NCBI GenBank assembly: GCA_028023455.1
Contig: JAQFVV010006272.1
Span: 5,075,217-5,139,216 of the forward strand
Length of the DNA: 64,000 nucleotides
Source of the DNA: Epiperipatus broadwayi
Taxonomy: Eukaryota; Onychophora; Udeonychophora; Euonychophora; Peripatidae
Direction of reading: 5' to 3'
This document shows, one piece after another, positions 33,681-46,703 of the stretch. Made by a program: the position numbers and the translations under genes. The notes below the pieces were generated by a model, which ran no database searches, was not told where the DNA came from, and saw only the letters and a list, made by a program, of their open reading frames with translations. Numbering within the stretch: the stretch's first letter is position 1; each line of letters starts with the position of its first letter.

Positions 33681-34125
33681 GTAATGCATAAAGATTTATT
33701 TCTGGAAATAAATGTAATTTTGAAGGATATAGGAAAGAAAGAAGAAAATAAGTGTTTTATTGTAACAACTGGATTTTGGATAAAAGAAAATGTAAAATGG
33801 GAAAATTTTTTGAGAAGAGAGGCAATTAAGTGTGGTATATATTTTATGTTTTAATTTAATTTATTTTAATGTTTTTTATTTATTTTAATTTTTATGGGTT
33901 TTATATATTTTTTTGTGTTTTTTTATATTTTTTTGATATTTTTTTTGGTCTTTTTGTTTTTATTATGTGGAGTTTGTTATAATGTAATGTTTTTTCTAGA
34001 TCCTTGAAAATGACTATAAAGTAAAAATAGTTGAAATGTTGGAACAAGTGGATATATATATATACAAAAAATAAAGTTTTTATAAAGAAAAGAGGAAAAT
34101 TTGACTTTTAATTGTTTGAAGTGTT
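33681..34125 (+). other. PLE 3' untranslated region with conserved end motif
   Basis: Both PLE copies share CTTGA(A/T)AATG(A/T)CTATAAAG then TAAAAATAG(T/C)TGAAA(T/C)GTTGGAAC before a TA-repeat and the 3' end. PLE untranslated regions often hold hammerhead ribozymes, and GAAAC GTTGGAAC resembles one core box. The CUGANGA box is absent, so no ribozyme is claimed. Confidence 0.5.
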
Positions 34126-34196
34126 TTAATCATAAATTATCATCATCATCAACCATTATCAATCCACTGCAGGATGAAGGTCTCTCCAAGTTCAAT

Positions 34197-35432
34197 TCAT
34201 CTTTTCCTATCTTTAGCTTCTCTTCTCCACATCACCTCTGCACACTTTTTTATTTCATCCATCCATCTCACATGTGGTCTCTTTCTGGGTCTTTTACAAT
34301 CTCTTGGAATCCAGTTTAAAATTTCAATTGTCGATCTGTTATCATCTCTTCTAACAATATGTCCAGCCCAACTCCACTTCAGTCTTTTAATTTTTTCAAT
34401 GAGGTTAGTAACACCTGTTTGTTCTCTTACCCATACATTGCGTTTTCGATCCCTTCTTGTTACTCCCAACATGCATCTCTCCATACTTCTTTGAGTGGTC
34501 TGAAGTCTCTGTATTGCTCTTCTATTAAGTGTCCAAGTCTCAGATCCATAAGTAAGAACTGGCAAAACACATTTATTAAAAACCTTCCTTTTCAAACACA
34601 TAGGCATATTTCCTTTTAGTATCAAGTTATTTCTACCAAAAGCACTCCAACCAAGTTTAATTCTATGATTAATTTCATCCATTATATTTCCATCTGTATT
34701 AATAATCTGACCAAGGTATTTGTAACTGTTAACTTCTTCTAACTCATCATAATCAATCTTTATTTTCATATTTTGAGCAAACCGATTAAACATTACTTTA
34801 GTCTTTTTAACATTTATCTTTAGTCCTACTTTCCTACTTTCATCTGATAACTCCTGCAACATTTCCTGTAGCTCTAAAGCATTATTTGCAAAAACAACTA
34901 CATAATCTGAAAAATCTAAATGACTTAAATAATCTCCATTTACTTTTACTCCTTTAGCTTCCCATTTTAATCCACAAAATACTTCTTGCAGCATTGCAGT
35001 AAAAAGTTTTGGAGATATTGAGTCACCCTGTCTTGCACCTTTTTCAATGTTGATTTTCCTACTATCATTATGTAATCTAATTGTTGCTGTTGCATTTTTA
35101 TAAATATTCTTTAAAATATGACAATATCCTGGATCTACAACTTGATGATCCAATGCTTTAATCAATGAAGAAATGTTTAGAGAATCAAATGCCTTTTCAT
35201 AATCTACAAATCCAAAACATAATGGCAACTCATATTCATTTGTCCTTTCTATAATTTCTCTCAATACCTGGATATGATCTACTGTACTAAAACCACTTTT
35301 AAATCCAGCTTGTTCTCTTGGTTGGTGGAAATCCAGTGTTTTCTGTAGACGAGTTGTAATTATCTTAGTAAAAATTTTGTATAAAACTGATAAAAGACAT
35401 AGGTCTGTAATTTCTAATATCTTCTTTATCAC
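34197..35432 (-). pseudogene. RTE LINE copy B: reverse transcriptase and C-terminal domain
   Basis: A 411-codon frame begins within the RT (YKIFTKIITTRLQKTLDFHQ) and holds AGFKSGFSTVDHI, CFGFVDYEKAFDSL (first catalytic Asp present), GARQGDSISPKLF and the active-site box, here HLDFSDYVVVFAN. Copy A has FVDD at that place; this copy reads F-S-D-Y, so the second catalytic Asp is Tyr. The C-terminal part has the RTE 'SYKYLGQII', 'WSWAGHIVRRDD' and 'RPHVRWMDEI' motifs. The last codons run into RKR before the 3' tail. It would be inactive even if translated. Confidence 0.9.
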
Positions 35433-35528
35433 CTTTTTTAAATATTAATATTAATACTGCATTCTTCCAATCATCTGGTACATCTTTATCATTTAGACAT
35501 TTGGCATATAACTTTGCTAAAAAAAATT

Positions 35529-36515
35529 CTATTTCTTCACTGCTTCTTTTAATATATCAATTACAATTCCATCATTACCTGGAGCCTTCCCTTTTTTCAT
35601 AAATTTAATTGCATGTCTTACTTCCTCATTCAAAATTCTGGGCAATTCGGAAGATATAATATGTATAGGAGGCACTTGTTCTTTATTACTATATAATTCT
35701 TGATAGAAATCTTCTACACATTTTATGATGTCATCTCTCTTTTTAGTAATAATGCTATCTTTTTTTCTTATTGCAGATATAATTTTCCTACCAATACCAA
35801 AATGTTGTTTTACACTCCTTAGACTTTTATTCTCTTCTACAGCTTTCCTTGCTAGTTCACAATTATACTTTCTTATATCATTTTCAAATCTTTTCCGCAC
35901 CATTTTACAAAATTTGAGATATTCAATCCTTTTTAATGCATCATTGTTGTATATACTCATATTCCTTCTTTTCTTCATAAATTCTCTAGTCTCAGTAGAA
36001 ATTTTATTGGTCAATTGCTGCTTTTTTATACCAGCTATCTTTGTTGCAGTTTTTAAAAGTGTATTGCTTATTTTCCTATTAATGTCATTGAAATCTGAAT
36101 CATGTTCAAAATCTATTAATACTTGAAACCGATTTGTAAGTTCTAATTTAAATTCATTAGAATGTTTCTGAAGATTAGGAATATCAACTGTAAATATTGT
36201 TTTTCTTAATAATTTTTGTCTCTCTAGTTTTGCATTAAAATGTATCTTACATCTTACTAATCGATGATCATTTCCTGTGTTAAATTTATTAAAAACATTA
36301 CAATCTTGAAATATGCATTTTCGGTTAGTCAAAATATAATCCAATTCTGCTGTACCTTCATTTGGATGCTTCCATGTCCATTTCCTATTAACATTTTTCT
36401 CAAAAAAAGAATTCATAATATAAAGTTTTTCTTTTTCTGCAAACTCCACAAGTCTAAGTCCTCTCTCATTTCTATTACCATAACCAAAATTACCTACAGC
36501 ACTTTCTTCTTTCAC
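35529..36515 (-). pseudogene. RTE LINE copy B: endonuclease C-half and RT N-terminal region
   Basis: A 328-codon frame holds NERGLRLVEFAEKEKLYIMN, AELDYILTNRK and NDHRLVRCK (the terminal SDH-type box of AP-like endonucleases, S changed to N), then a lysine-rich linker and KGKAPGNDGIVIDILKEA at the start of RT. A lost base just after EA shifts the frame into an early stop. The N-terminal endonuclease residues are missing through 5' truncation. Confidence 0.88.
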
Positions 36516-36517
36516 AG

Positions 36518-38587
36518 AAATTCATGGGTGTTCAATTATTTTTTAATATCAAAGACTTTACTTTGTCTTCCTTTTAAGAATTTTTATATTCTCTCTGTTT
36601 TCTAAAAGATTTTGCTTTTCTATATAGTTCTTATTTATAAAGATGTCTATTCATTGAATTTTCATTATCTTGTATGAGCACTACATTCCAAAGGGCTAAA
36701 GCTTTTCCTTTTTCAATATTAGTTTTTATTAAATATTTATTATCATCAATTTGTATACACTATACTGAAGCTAGAAATATGTTCTGCAGATTTGCGCTTC
36801 ATCTAGTGCCAATCATATAAGCACTAGAACAGGTTTGACCCAAATTATATATATAATGAACACCTGTCTCGAGCAATAGGCAATAATATATATAGAGATG
36901 TATGGATACATGACTCTAAATGGATCTATACCAGGTTAAATATTCTAGTAAATTAAATAGACTTTAATTTGATAAAATATTAAGAACATTTAGTTTCGTC
37001 TACCCATTCAACTTACATAAACATATGTGCATATGAGAATTAATATTTACAAGTTATAAAATTTTGTAATTTTATATTTTGTATTTCAATAACTTTACTA
37101 GTTATTTATATGTAAGACTAATCAATATAATATATATCTAATTTATAATAATTTGTAATATTTATAATATTTTGTAATTTTATTATTAATAATTTGTATA
37201 AAAGTAAATTAACATTTAAGAATCAAACAATGTAATCAGTGGATCTTAAAATTTTGTGGGCCATTTCTAAAAAATGTATGGAATGTTATAAATACCAGAG
37301 ATTCTATAATTAAATTTTATTTGACCATTGTTCGGTCTTTTTCATTGCTATGTAAGGAGATGTAGGTCAATTTGGTTCAATTTCTTGGCCAATTGATCAA
37401 TTTTCATTACCATATATGGAAATGGAAATCAACTTTGAATCTCAACCAAGTGTATAAAGTTTGAAACAATGACCACCATTCTTTAAATATTTACCTTGTG
37501 TATAAATAGCTAAATTTTGGCTATCAATATATTCTTGTTCTATTTTGATATCGGAGAGGTAGTGTACTTGTTTACATTGGGAAATAAATCATGTCAGGGT
37601 AAAGGAGAAGACTATTTGCTTCCCCATACCTCTGGGAAGCTCATCTAGCTCACTATGCTGAAGTCTGGAACATCTGGACCAAATACATGGACTGTTCAGT
37701 GATATGCTTGCCTGAAAGTGAACCTTGAATCTCCATCAATGCCTGTTTCCAACCCAAACCAACTTATGATCATAATCCACTGATTAGCTACATTGTGTCC
37801 TCAAGCCCAAGGTAACATTTATATTGTCTCAGCTAATGAACTCTTAATTAATGAATTATTCTAATTCTAAACTATACTGTAAGACTTTCTTTCTTTTATT
37901 TAATTCTTAAAGTTATTATATAAATGTTAATATCTATACAATTTATTCTAATGTTGTATAAGTTATGTTTTGGGTGCAGCAATTTAGAAATAATTTTATT
38001 TTCTCTTAGTTTATTATTCTAATTTATTTTGATATGCCAAGAAGGTATACAATCCAGCAGGTGAATTTAAACCCACCACCAATAGTTTTCTCCTAGTAAA
38101 TTATGGAGATGTAAATTTCCTTTAAAGTTAGTTATTATAAACTTGCTTGGTTTTATACCAATTATTTTATAATAATTTTACTCTTTAAATGATCAGATCT
38201 TAATGTTTATGTTTTATTGTTCTCTCTAACTGAAAATTAACCCTCATCCAATCATTAAATTTTTTTTTACCAATTTATCTAATTAAATCTCATCAGAAGT
38301 GAATTTAATCTGTAATCGATCATGTGCATATGTGTGATCTACGATTTTATTTTGTAAATTAATATAAGTTATCTGTGCAATAATCGCTTGTAGAAATGTA
38401 AGGAGATATTTCAGAAATGTGGGAGAAAGCAATTTATTCCCTTTTAGTTTTAAACTCTGACTCCTTTTGTGCATTTTATTAATCATTAGTTAAGTGCCCA
38501 GGATAGTTTGTAAGCATTCCATTACACAGGAGAGGATCATATAATAATCAAGTGTTCATTGATTTACCATATCATTAATGACATGAA
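36518..38587. other. No supported gene; possible LTR-like promoter sequence
   Basis: AT-rich. A segment around 37495-37530, GTATAAATAGCTAAATTTTGGCTA, resembles the TATA region of the E5 LTR (GATATAAATAGGGAGAAATTTTGGCTA), so a related solo LTR may lie here. Ends were not found. Confidence 0.35.
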
Positions 38588-38800
38588 CTATTTATATGTT
38601 TTAGGCATTATAAAGGTATCATCACAATCATTATTTATAATTTTAATTGATTTGCCACATATTTTGGGATCTTTGGAATGACCAATCCACTCTTCATTAT
38701 CCCTCTCAAAGTAGATGCATTTCCTACTATGGATCTTCTTCAGGCACCTCCAATGAATAAGTGTATGGGAAACATATGGATAAACCGTCACAACACACAA
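38588..38800 (-). other. Open frame of unknown nature (70 codons)
   Basis: The minus-strand frame contains RKCIYFERDNEEWIGHSKDP and ends MPKTYK before a TAG. Composition looks protein-like (Cys, Trp and charged residues mixed), but no family is recognised. The upstream stretch CCTGAAGAAGATCCATAGTAGGAAA resembles conserved 3' motifs of Penelope-like elements. It may be a host exon, or part of an unknown repeat. Confidence 0.25.
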
Positions 38801-41800
38801 CTAGCGCCACTATTCGTCAGATATGTGTCCTTGGCCAGATGGCGCAGGCATACTCCTTTCATACAAATATGACAAAGCCACTCAAGAATGTCTTAAGTGC
38901 CTGCCTTCTTATATGTATTGTAAACAATAACATGATACCGCCTTTATTATTATTATTGAGTTATTTACAAACCTGCAACGCTCTCTATCAGTCATAATTG
39001 CATATTGTTTGCCACCCATTCTATTTAATTCTCTAGGCCAGGTTATAAATTACAGCTTCTTTTAGGCTGAACTATCTTACTCCCAAACATCTGAGTGATC
39101 TCCCAAATCTTATTAAAATATAATTTCACACGCTTTTCAAATCACACATCAGAAACTCTTACTTGTTAAATGGATATATGATCTGAAGTTTAGGGGAAGT
39201 ATCTTAAATTCAGTCAAGCCCAAGATAAATAGAACAGGGACCATTCTGAGTTTGAACTAATTCCTTATTCCCCAAAATCAATAACCAATGAACAACATAA
39301 ACAATGATACATTGGAATTTCTTCATTTACACTGGCCTGCAGACACAGTGAAGAAGACAAGAGACTCAAAATTCTAAAATTATACTGGCCTGGTTAAAAG
39401 TATATTTTAACTAACTTAAAACTAGGAACAATTACTTAATTATTCTAAGTTAGGGATTTGAACCCTATTCATAAATCTGGGAATGTAAGATAAGCAGATT
39501 TATATAATTAAAGTGGAAAATGAAGCGATTTGAATGACGTAGACAAGTAAAAAAAAAAAATTTTAATAATACAACAAACATTAATATATTATACAAGTTA
39601 TATGTGTAATAATGAGAGGTGTCTGCCATAGCGGCATTACCTATGCGGTTATCATATGCTCTTTACAACTATTGTATACATATAGAGATGATGAGTAACA
39701 ACTGCCTCAGTGCGGTATTAACATGCCAATCATTCTTATAAAGATTTATATTATATTGGTATTATGCTTTCAATATATATAGATAGGATAGGTGATGACT
39801 GAATTATACTCTTTAGGAGTTGTCCCTTGATTAATTATATCTTATTAATGCTATTTTCATGCCGTTATATTCGTGAAAATAGATTGTGATACATTATTGA
39901 TAATATATTTAATAAGACAAAATATTTACAAATATTACTTTATTTCTGACATTTCTGGGAGCATGCTTTATTTTCCTAGATCCAGACATTTAAACTATAT
40001 AACCAGAAGATCACGAAGATGGGATCTCATATAAAAATCTAAGAAAGTTTTAAATGAAAATATTTACTAAGATAGAAGGATTTGATATATATATATTTTA
40101 GCAGAGTGCAGATTTTAATTATTATAGCATCAAAATATGTCACAGAAGCAATATAACAAATATATATATAAGGAGTGGCAGTACTGACATGATGGCATCT
40201 ATATTTGGAGGTCGTGCTTATTTGGTAAATGAACGATGGCTAAGAGCCTCTATTTATTCAGAGCGGTTCTTAGAGAGGAAAAATATGGTGAAGCGAAAGG
40301 CCGGGTGTACCAGGATTAACCCAACACAGAGTATGCCATTTATTATGAGAATGATCCAGGATAGCTTGACTACCAGATGTGAATTGAGATATAAGAAAAT
40401 CCATGTGCTCGGAGGTCCAGAGATCCCATATGAGAAGCACATACATTAAAGTTAAATAGCTGATGTCAGCAACATACAGAGAAGAAAACATCCCTTACGA
40501 TGTTGCTATAATCTAATACTTAAAATTAAGTGATCATTATTTTAATGATATAATTCATACTGTGGATGCGCAATGCTGGGATAACATATATATAAATGAC
40601 TTATTATTAAATAAAATAAATATTAAATAAAATAAAATCCTAATTTTATTCCTTTCCCATTTAGAATGCTGATAACTAATAAATTCCACCTTCATTGATA
40701 TTTGAAAAAATACATTTCTATAAACAATATTACTGGATGACGATGGTCACCTTACAAGATCAATAAAATAACATAATAAAACATTCATATTGTTATTTAC
40801 ACTGATTAGATTTATTTTTAATAAATAGGTGGAATTATTCCATTCTATCCATGTTGAAAATAGCATTGCAAGACAAAATATTAATTAAGATAAACACAAT
40901 CTAACAGGTGCATGTATATGCAATAAATCATAAACTGATGGATTATTAATAACCTCGATATAGAGAGGTTTAGTGAGCTCACGAGGTTGAGTTTGATTGG
41001 CATATTAATTTAAATGGCTAAATACATAATCTCTAATATTTGTAATAAATGGCATGCACCAAGTCTAAAAAAAATATAGGAGCATAAACAGAATATGTTA
41101 TGAAGGATAGTTATCAAGAGAAAAATAAATTTTAAAACATAAAATGAGAGTATACAGGTAAGTCAAAGGCAATGAAAGGTCTAAACTGCAAAGTTCAAGA
41201 ATTTAATTAAAGATTAAAATTTCTTTGGTGGTGGCATTGATAAGTTACCTTGCAAGGAAGTGGAGGTCCAGTTAGTTAGCAGAGTCCAACTTGTACTCAG
41301 TAACTGTTTGAATCCATGAGTTAATTTGATCTTTGGTGGCAGACAGCTTGCACTTAAGGTTTAACAGTTCATGTTTCTGATTTCTCCGTTCCTTCTAGAG
41401 TAGCAACTGAATGGTATGACAGCGGAGACTTCTTAAAGTTCAAAAATGATGTGAGGTATGTTAGCAACACCCTTATACTAGAAGTAAAAAAAGTTAAGAT
41501 ATCGATTTTGGCCCTATTTATATTCCAGTGAGTTATTCCTGGAATACTCTTAAGAGTTCTTTTCTTGCCAAGAAAAAATATGATTTAATTGAGATAACAA
41601 AAATCATGCCTTTATTCTTTTGTTTCAAACGATGCAAATAGTTGATAACACCTAGAAAGTACATTCAAATCCATTTCCAGATTTCGAAGTAGATTTGCAG
41701 AAATATTTGGAACAAAACAAGTTCCATTAATGTGATTATTTTTAGATTTTAGTAAAATTTTAATTAATGAAAGCCATTTTATATGATTCAAACAATAACT

Positions 41801-44768
41801 TGCTTCCGCCTTATTTAATTACTTTCTAGAACTTTCTCGACCTGTTGCATCATCCTTTTTACCTTTTACATAAAATAATGTTAATAAATATAAAATAAAA
41901 TATTTACAATATTAAAATATTCTGTACATCCAACCCCGTTATATATATATATCTGAGCACGTACACATGTGATTTCTATTTTAAAATATTAAACAATAAC
42001 TAAGTTTATAATTTAGATATTTGGAAATACTTCTGTGATATATAAATATACAATACACACATATAACCGCACAAACCTCTCTTGTTTTATATATGTTGTA
42101 ATTGCACTAACCAATATTATGTAATAATATAAATATTTTAGTTCTGTAATTTCCTGAATGACCTATTTAATGAATCCACCAAAATGTGTGATTGTAAATT
42201 AACCATCATCAGATGTGTAAACATTGTATAGACATTACACACCTATTTTGTTTTAATTTAATCATAAATTGCCATACTTGATCATTTAATAAATTTACAT
42301 TATATCACTTCTCTGTATTCTCGTATTTGTCATTCATTGCCCGAATCTCTAGTATTAACTATTTGATTAAGTTAAATTATTCCTAATTGAATGAAAGATT
42401 TTATTAGTGTTATTAATTAAACTCCCTTTGTTTAATGTTGCTTTGAACAACATTATGAATCTGATTATTAATATATTAAGCAATAGTCTATACAGTTCTT
42501 TACTTGTTATATTTTATAAAAATTATTAGCTAATTATTTGAATATTATTGATTTCCAATTCTCTTTGCTCACCCTGTTCTAATTTCCAGGTCTGGAGTAA
42601 ATGAAAAGCTTGCTAATATTCTCAAAAGCATTGTTCATATAATCAGAGACCTGGAGCATAGGTAAATGGGTTAGCATTTGGTATTGTTCCAGACTTGTGT
42701 ATCTTGCACATGCAAGATTGCTATATTTTGCTTGGATTCTAGGTCTTGTTCAATTAATACACAATTTTGACCGGTACAATACTAATAATCCAATTAGGTA
42801 TCTAAAACTGTAAAAAAAAAGTCATAACACATATTCCACAATTTAAATCTATAATTAACATTACTAATTAAGGGCCAAATAACTTTGTAGTTAGTGCATC
42901 CTTTTGTCATGCCCATATTAGAATTGGAATTCTAGACAGGTGAACCTTGAAATTGTTTTTGATCTTAAAATGGCTGTGATAGATCTTATAGATAAAGATA
43001 GCCAATACCCAAATTTAGCTAGCCATTTAATAAAACATAGTAAATAATTACCTATATAATCACAAGTGGAAATTAAACTTCAGAACTTTGATGATTTTTT
43101 GATAGGGCAGATCAAAATATGATTGCAATTAGAATAGCTTTACAAAAAAAAAAATTTTTATTATTTCCACAGTAAGTTAAAATTAAATAATTAATTATTA
43201 TAATATTTTAAATTCTTGCTAAAAAAAAAAATAATGTGAGAAGAATGTTAAAATGAATCAAATCAAAATTCTTACTCTTGCTCAACAATTTTTGGTGCCT
43301 CTTAAAGAAAGTTTTTTAATTTGTTAATCATAATATTATCATTGGTAATTATAATTAAAAATGCCTGTTTTTATTTATAATAGAGTCAGTTTCTTTGTAT
43401 CAATTGACATTAAAGTATCTAAATAACACTAGCAAATAAGAACAATTCTAGTGATAAAAGTGATAGATAAATTACACTAAATAAATATTTCAAAAACATT
43501 CCATTCAATACTGGTCAACTAAAATACTAAATAAATATTATTTTAATATATATCTTTCACTCTTATAGGATAATGTATTCATAGATTATTTTCTTTTGTG
43601 TTGCAAAAATAATTTTAGCAGACTAATTAATTCATTCAATTTTTAAATAATCTGATGTGAAAAGACAAATAACTGGTTTTTTTGCCCAGTGAATTTTAAA
43701 AGATAATAATCTTTGTCTAAATTTTAAATCTTTTTAAAATAAGGTGGACCCATTATATACATATTAGACTATATCAGAATAAGCTAATCATTAAGTTCCA
43801 TTTTTCTGTAAAAAATAAAAAACAAAAAAAGAAAATCTTGAAAATAATGCATTTTTAAAAAAAAAAAAAAAACCTCAAACTAAAATATTTTGTAAATAGG
43901 CAATGATTGCTTTGCAAATGATATACTTGAAAATGTGAAAATAATATAATTTATTTAGAAAACAAATCTTCAGAAAGAAAATAAATTAACAATAAGAGCA
44001 AACATAATTCCATAATAAATTGCTAGTAACTGACAGCAAAAAATGATCAATTAAAAATGTTAAGATAGAATTTAACTGTCATTAGAAAAACAATTCTATA
44101 ATAAATTGAATTACAAAAGCAAAAAACAGAAAAATGTAATTCCACAAACAGGAAAAATTTAAAAAGCTGATGGCAAATGATTAAAAAAAAATTATAATAA
44201 GCCTTTCACTGAAAGCAAGCATTTTCACATTATATCCTATATGACACTATAACATCATAATTCATTATTATGTTTTTGACCATACTGATTTGCCATAGTT
44301 TCAGTTATCTAACATCTAAAAATAATAACGCTGATCCCTCAAGTTATTTCTGATAAAATGTTGAAAGACTTCCATTGCCAAATAATAAGCAGTGAAGAAA
44401 AGGTGAGCCTCAATGATATATTCTGATAAAAGATCGGTTTATGCAAATTTAAGGGCTAGAAATTTCCATCATTCAACTGTCAATCACATGCAGTTTTACA
44501 TAGACTCAGTGACCAGAATCCATGTATAGTGTAAGAACATTCTTGGTTTGAAGTATGTTTCTAAACATAATCTTTTTTGGTCATCATCTGTTATAAATAT
44601 ATATTAATTTTAAATTTGTTTTCTAAATAAATATTATTTAAATATTTTCCAACATATTTATTCTTTCTACACATAACATTTTCCATGAGGATTTTTTTTA
44701 GATTCATTTTGAGAATAAATTTTTATTTTTATGTTTTTAAATATATTTGTTTTTTTAATCACTGTCTG
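38801..44768. other. AT-rich region without supported genes
   Basis: An 86-codon plus-strand frame at 40189-40449 (MMASIFGGRAYLVNERWLRA...) has no recognisable motif and no matching splice context. Elsewhere there are only homopolymers, TA-microsatellites (near 40090, 40160 and 41940) and unique sequence. Confidence 0.45.
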
Positions 44769-45260
44769 CTATGTACAGTCAACATGAGTCCCACAATCGG
44801 GGGTTAAAGGTAGTCATACCAACAGAAACAAAAAGTAATTCGGAAGCAAGTTATTATAACTAAATACTGATTGTATTGCCACAAGTTATACAATAGTAAG
44901 ATTTACCCAATAACGCTTAATATATATTACATATCAATATTATTTATGACATGCATGGCCAATGAGGCATAAATAAATTATAATAGCCTATGTGAATTAT
45001 ATAGTCCCTAGGTTCACTTTGGTACCTTCAGTGGTAGAGTTCACTGGATCCCTCCATAGTCCTCATTACACTCAGGCACTCTGTATCTTCTGTAACCATG
45101 AACAGCTCCCACAATATTTTCCTTATCTCTGAGTTTTTATTTCCCTCTAATGTGGAATATTCTAGAAAACAATTATATTTGTTCTTTATCTTTTAATCAA
45201 TTATTTTCTAATCCAGTAATGCTTATTATTACTTTATAAGTTCTAATTATATACATATAT
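44769..45260 (-). repeat. 3' LTR of E4
   Basis: The first 170 bases are repeated at 49175-49345. The inner boundary near 45260 is approximate. Confidence 0.6.
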
Positions 45261-45539
45261 ATATATCACCATTGTCTATATCACATGTCCACTTCAAAAT
45301 TTACAATTTTTGAAGACTCATATAGTCTTTCAGATAACTTGTTTCCTTTTTGGTTCTTTGGGATCTATGTGGGGTTGTTTTCTTTTCAACAATCATGTCC
45401 TTGTCTGCTCTGTTCTCTTTGTTCACTTCTGGCGAGTCCGACTCCTTATATAATTTGGCATGTCCAGCACTATATTATTTCTGGTTCGCTCAATTTTTTT
45501 CCCCTGCATCTGACATGATTAAAGTTTTCATGTGATTTT

Positions 45540-46703
45540 TCCTGTTTCAGTCTCGATTACTACTGTTCTTTGATTATGCCCTTCACTCAGTATTTTTCAG
45601 GAACATCTCTCACCCAGACTTTTTCTCCCCTTGCGTACTACAATTATGTGCTGTTTTTTTTCATTACTTGAAAAATTTTGATCTGGGAGAATCAGTAATA
45701 ACTTTATGTGGATCTTCCATCGAATATTATCTCAGCTGGAGATTTGCCCATACTGCTCATCGGTGTATTGTGCTGACATAATAAAGCAGAATATAATATT
45801 TCTTGTATATTTGTAGTATCTTCATTTCATAGCATTTGCTTTAGCATTTGTACTACCTTTTCTGCAATCCATTGGATTCAGAATATGGAGGCATGGCAAT
45901 ATGCCTAATTCCCCATTCCTTCAGGAAATCCTCAAGTTTAGTGGATGTAAAACTGATTCCATTGTCTGATATTACAGTTTCGGGGAAATCATGAAAAGCA
46001 AAGATTTCCTTAAGTTTTCCAATTGTTTCTTCACTGCTACTATTTCTTACAATTTTATATTCAGTCCACTGTGAATACGAGTTGATCACTACTAAAAAAA
46101 TGTAGCCATAGAATGGTCTGACATGGTCAATGTGAATATGTCTCCAAGCTTTTTTGACCAGGTCAACACATATAATTTTTCTTTGAAGGTTTGCATTCAC
46201 TTGCCAATTTTATCACAGGTTTTCATGAATTCTCTATCTCAGAATTAATTCCAAGTCACCAAACAACTCCGTGCAAGTGCTTTAGCCTGTACAATACTGG
46301 GATGGTCCTGATGAATAAGTTGCACTAAGAGACGACTACTAGTTATTAATACTCTATCGGCCATTAACACCCATCCCTTATTTATAGACAGTTTTTCTCT
46401 TATATCCCATATAGCTTTATAAAGCATCTCAGGCCAACTTCTGGGCCAGTCTTTGCTGATCCCTTCTTTTAACAAGTTGTAATCATGCTCAGCTTTTTTC
46501 CAACTCACTATCTTTTTACTGACTATTACTACATTATTCCAGTTGTCTATGTAGATAATAATTGGATCTATTTCCTGTGGAGCTGATTTAATTAGGACCC
46601 TCGACAGTGCATCTGCATGTTCAATGACAATTTCTTTTTTAAAATTTAGCTCAAAATCATAACCTGCTAATAAATTTAAATAATGTAACATTCTAGGGTT
46701 CAA
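45540..46703 (-). pseudogene. Integrase and RNase H tail of E4
   Basis: Frame 46703-46245 carries the end of RNase H (PRMLHYLNLLAGYDFELNFK, then IEHADALSR) and the integrase HHCC region start (LIHQDHPSIVQAKALARS). Frame 46200-45853 holds the integrase core: HIDHVRPFYGYIFLVVINSY (first Asp present), TVISDNGISFTS (second Asp present), and PYSESNGLQKR, where the catalytic Glu of the DDE triad is replaced by Lys. Downstream remnants GKSPAEIIFDGRST and WVRDVPEKY reach about 45540 and match the end of the core and the start of the C-terminal domain. The finger's second cysteines lie in the gap between the frames. Confidence 0.85.

Larger units (their letters stand above)
31115..34125 (+). mobile_element. 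Penelope-like element, longer copy, plus strand
   Basis: In order it carries an N-terminal region (31253-31549, then shifted to 31680), RT (31680 to about 32830), linker (32880-33137), an inserted tRNA-like retroposon (33251-33353), GIY-YIG (33414-33680) and a 3' untranslated region to about 34125 ending AATTGTTTGAAGTGTTTT. This is the domain order of endonuclease-bearing Penelope-like retroelements. Several frameshifts and stops are present. It sits head-in against the truncated inverted copy 27939-31114, and its 3' end directly abuts the 3' tail of RTE copy B. Confidence 0.88.
34143..36517 (-). mobile_element. RTE-type LINE copy B, 5'-truncated
   Basis: Minus-strand copy of the same family as 55234-58524, ending in a (CATCAT)n/(GATGAT)n tail at 34143. 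It keeps the second half of the endonuclease, the RT and the C-terminal region, but lacks about 310 codons' worth of 5' sequence (homology begins at GAAAG near 36512). 5' truncation is typical of target-primed reverse transcription. Two frames remain open (36515-35529 and 35432-34197), separated by a frameshift. No clear TSD: AAATT on both sides is the best candidate. Confidence 0.88.

Noticed and set aside
33990-34050. Hammerhead ribozyme in the PLE 3' region
   Set aside because: GAAAC-like box present, CUGANGA box absent in both copies.
34101-34619. Plus-strand open frames opposite RTE copy B
   Set aside because: Antisense shadows of the conserved minus-strand RT frame; Ser/Leu/Phe-rich composition is what the complement of Lys/Glu-rich coding gives.
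40189-40449. 86-codon open frame with Arg/Met-rich N-terminus
   Set aside because: No recognisable family, and it overlaps open frames on the other strand; not enough to call a gene.
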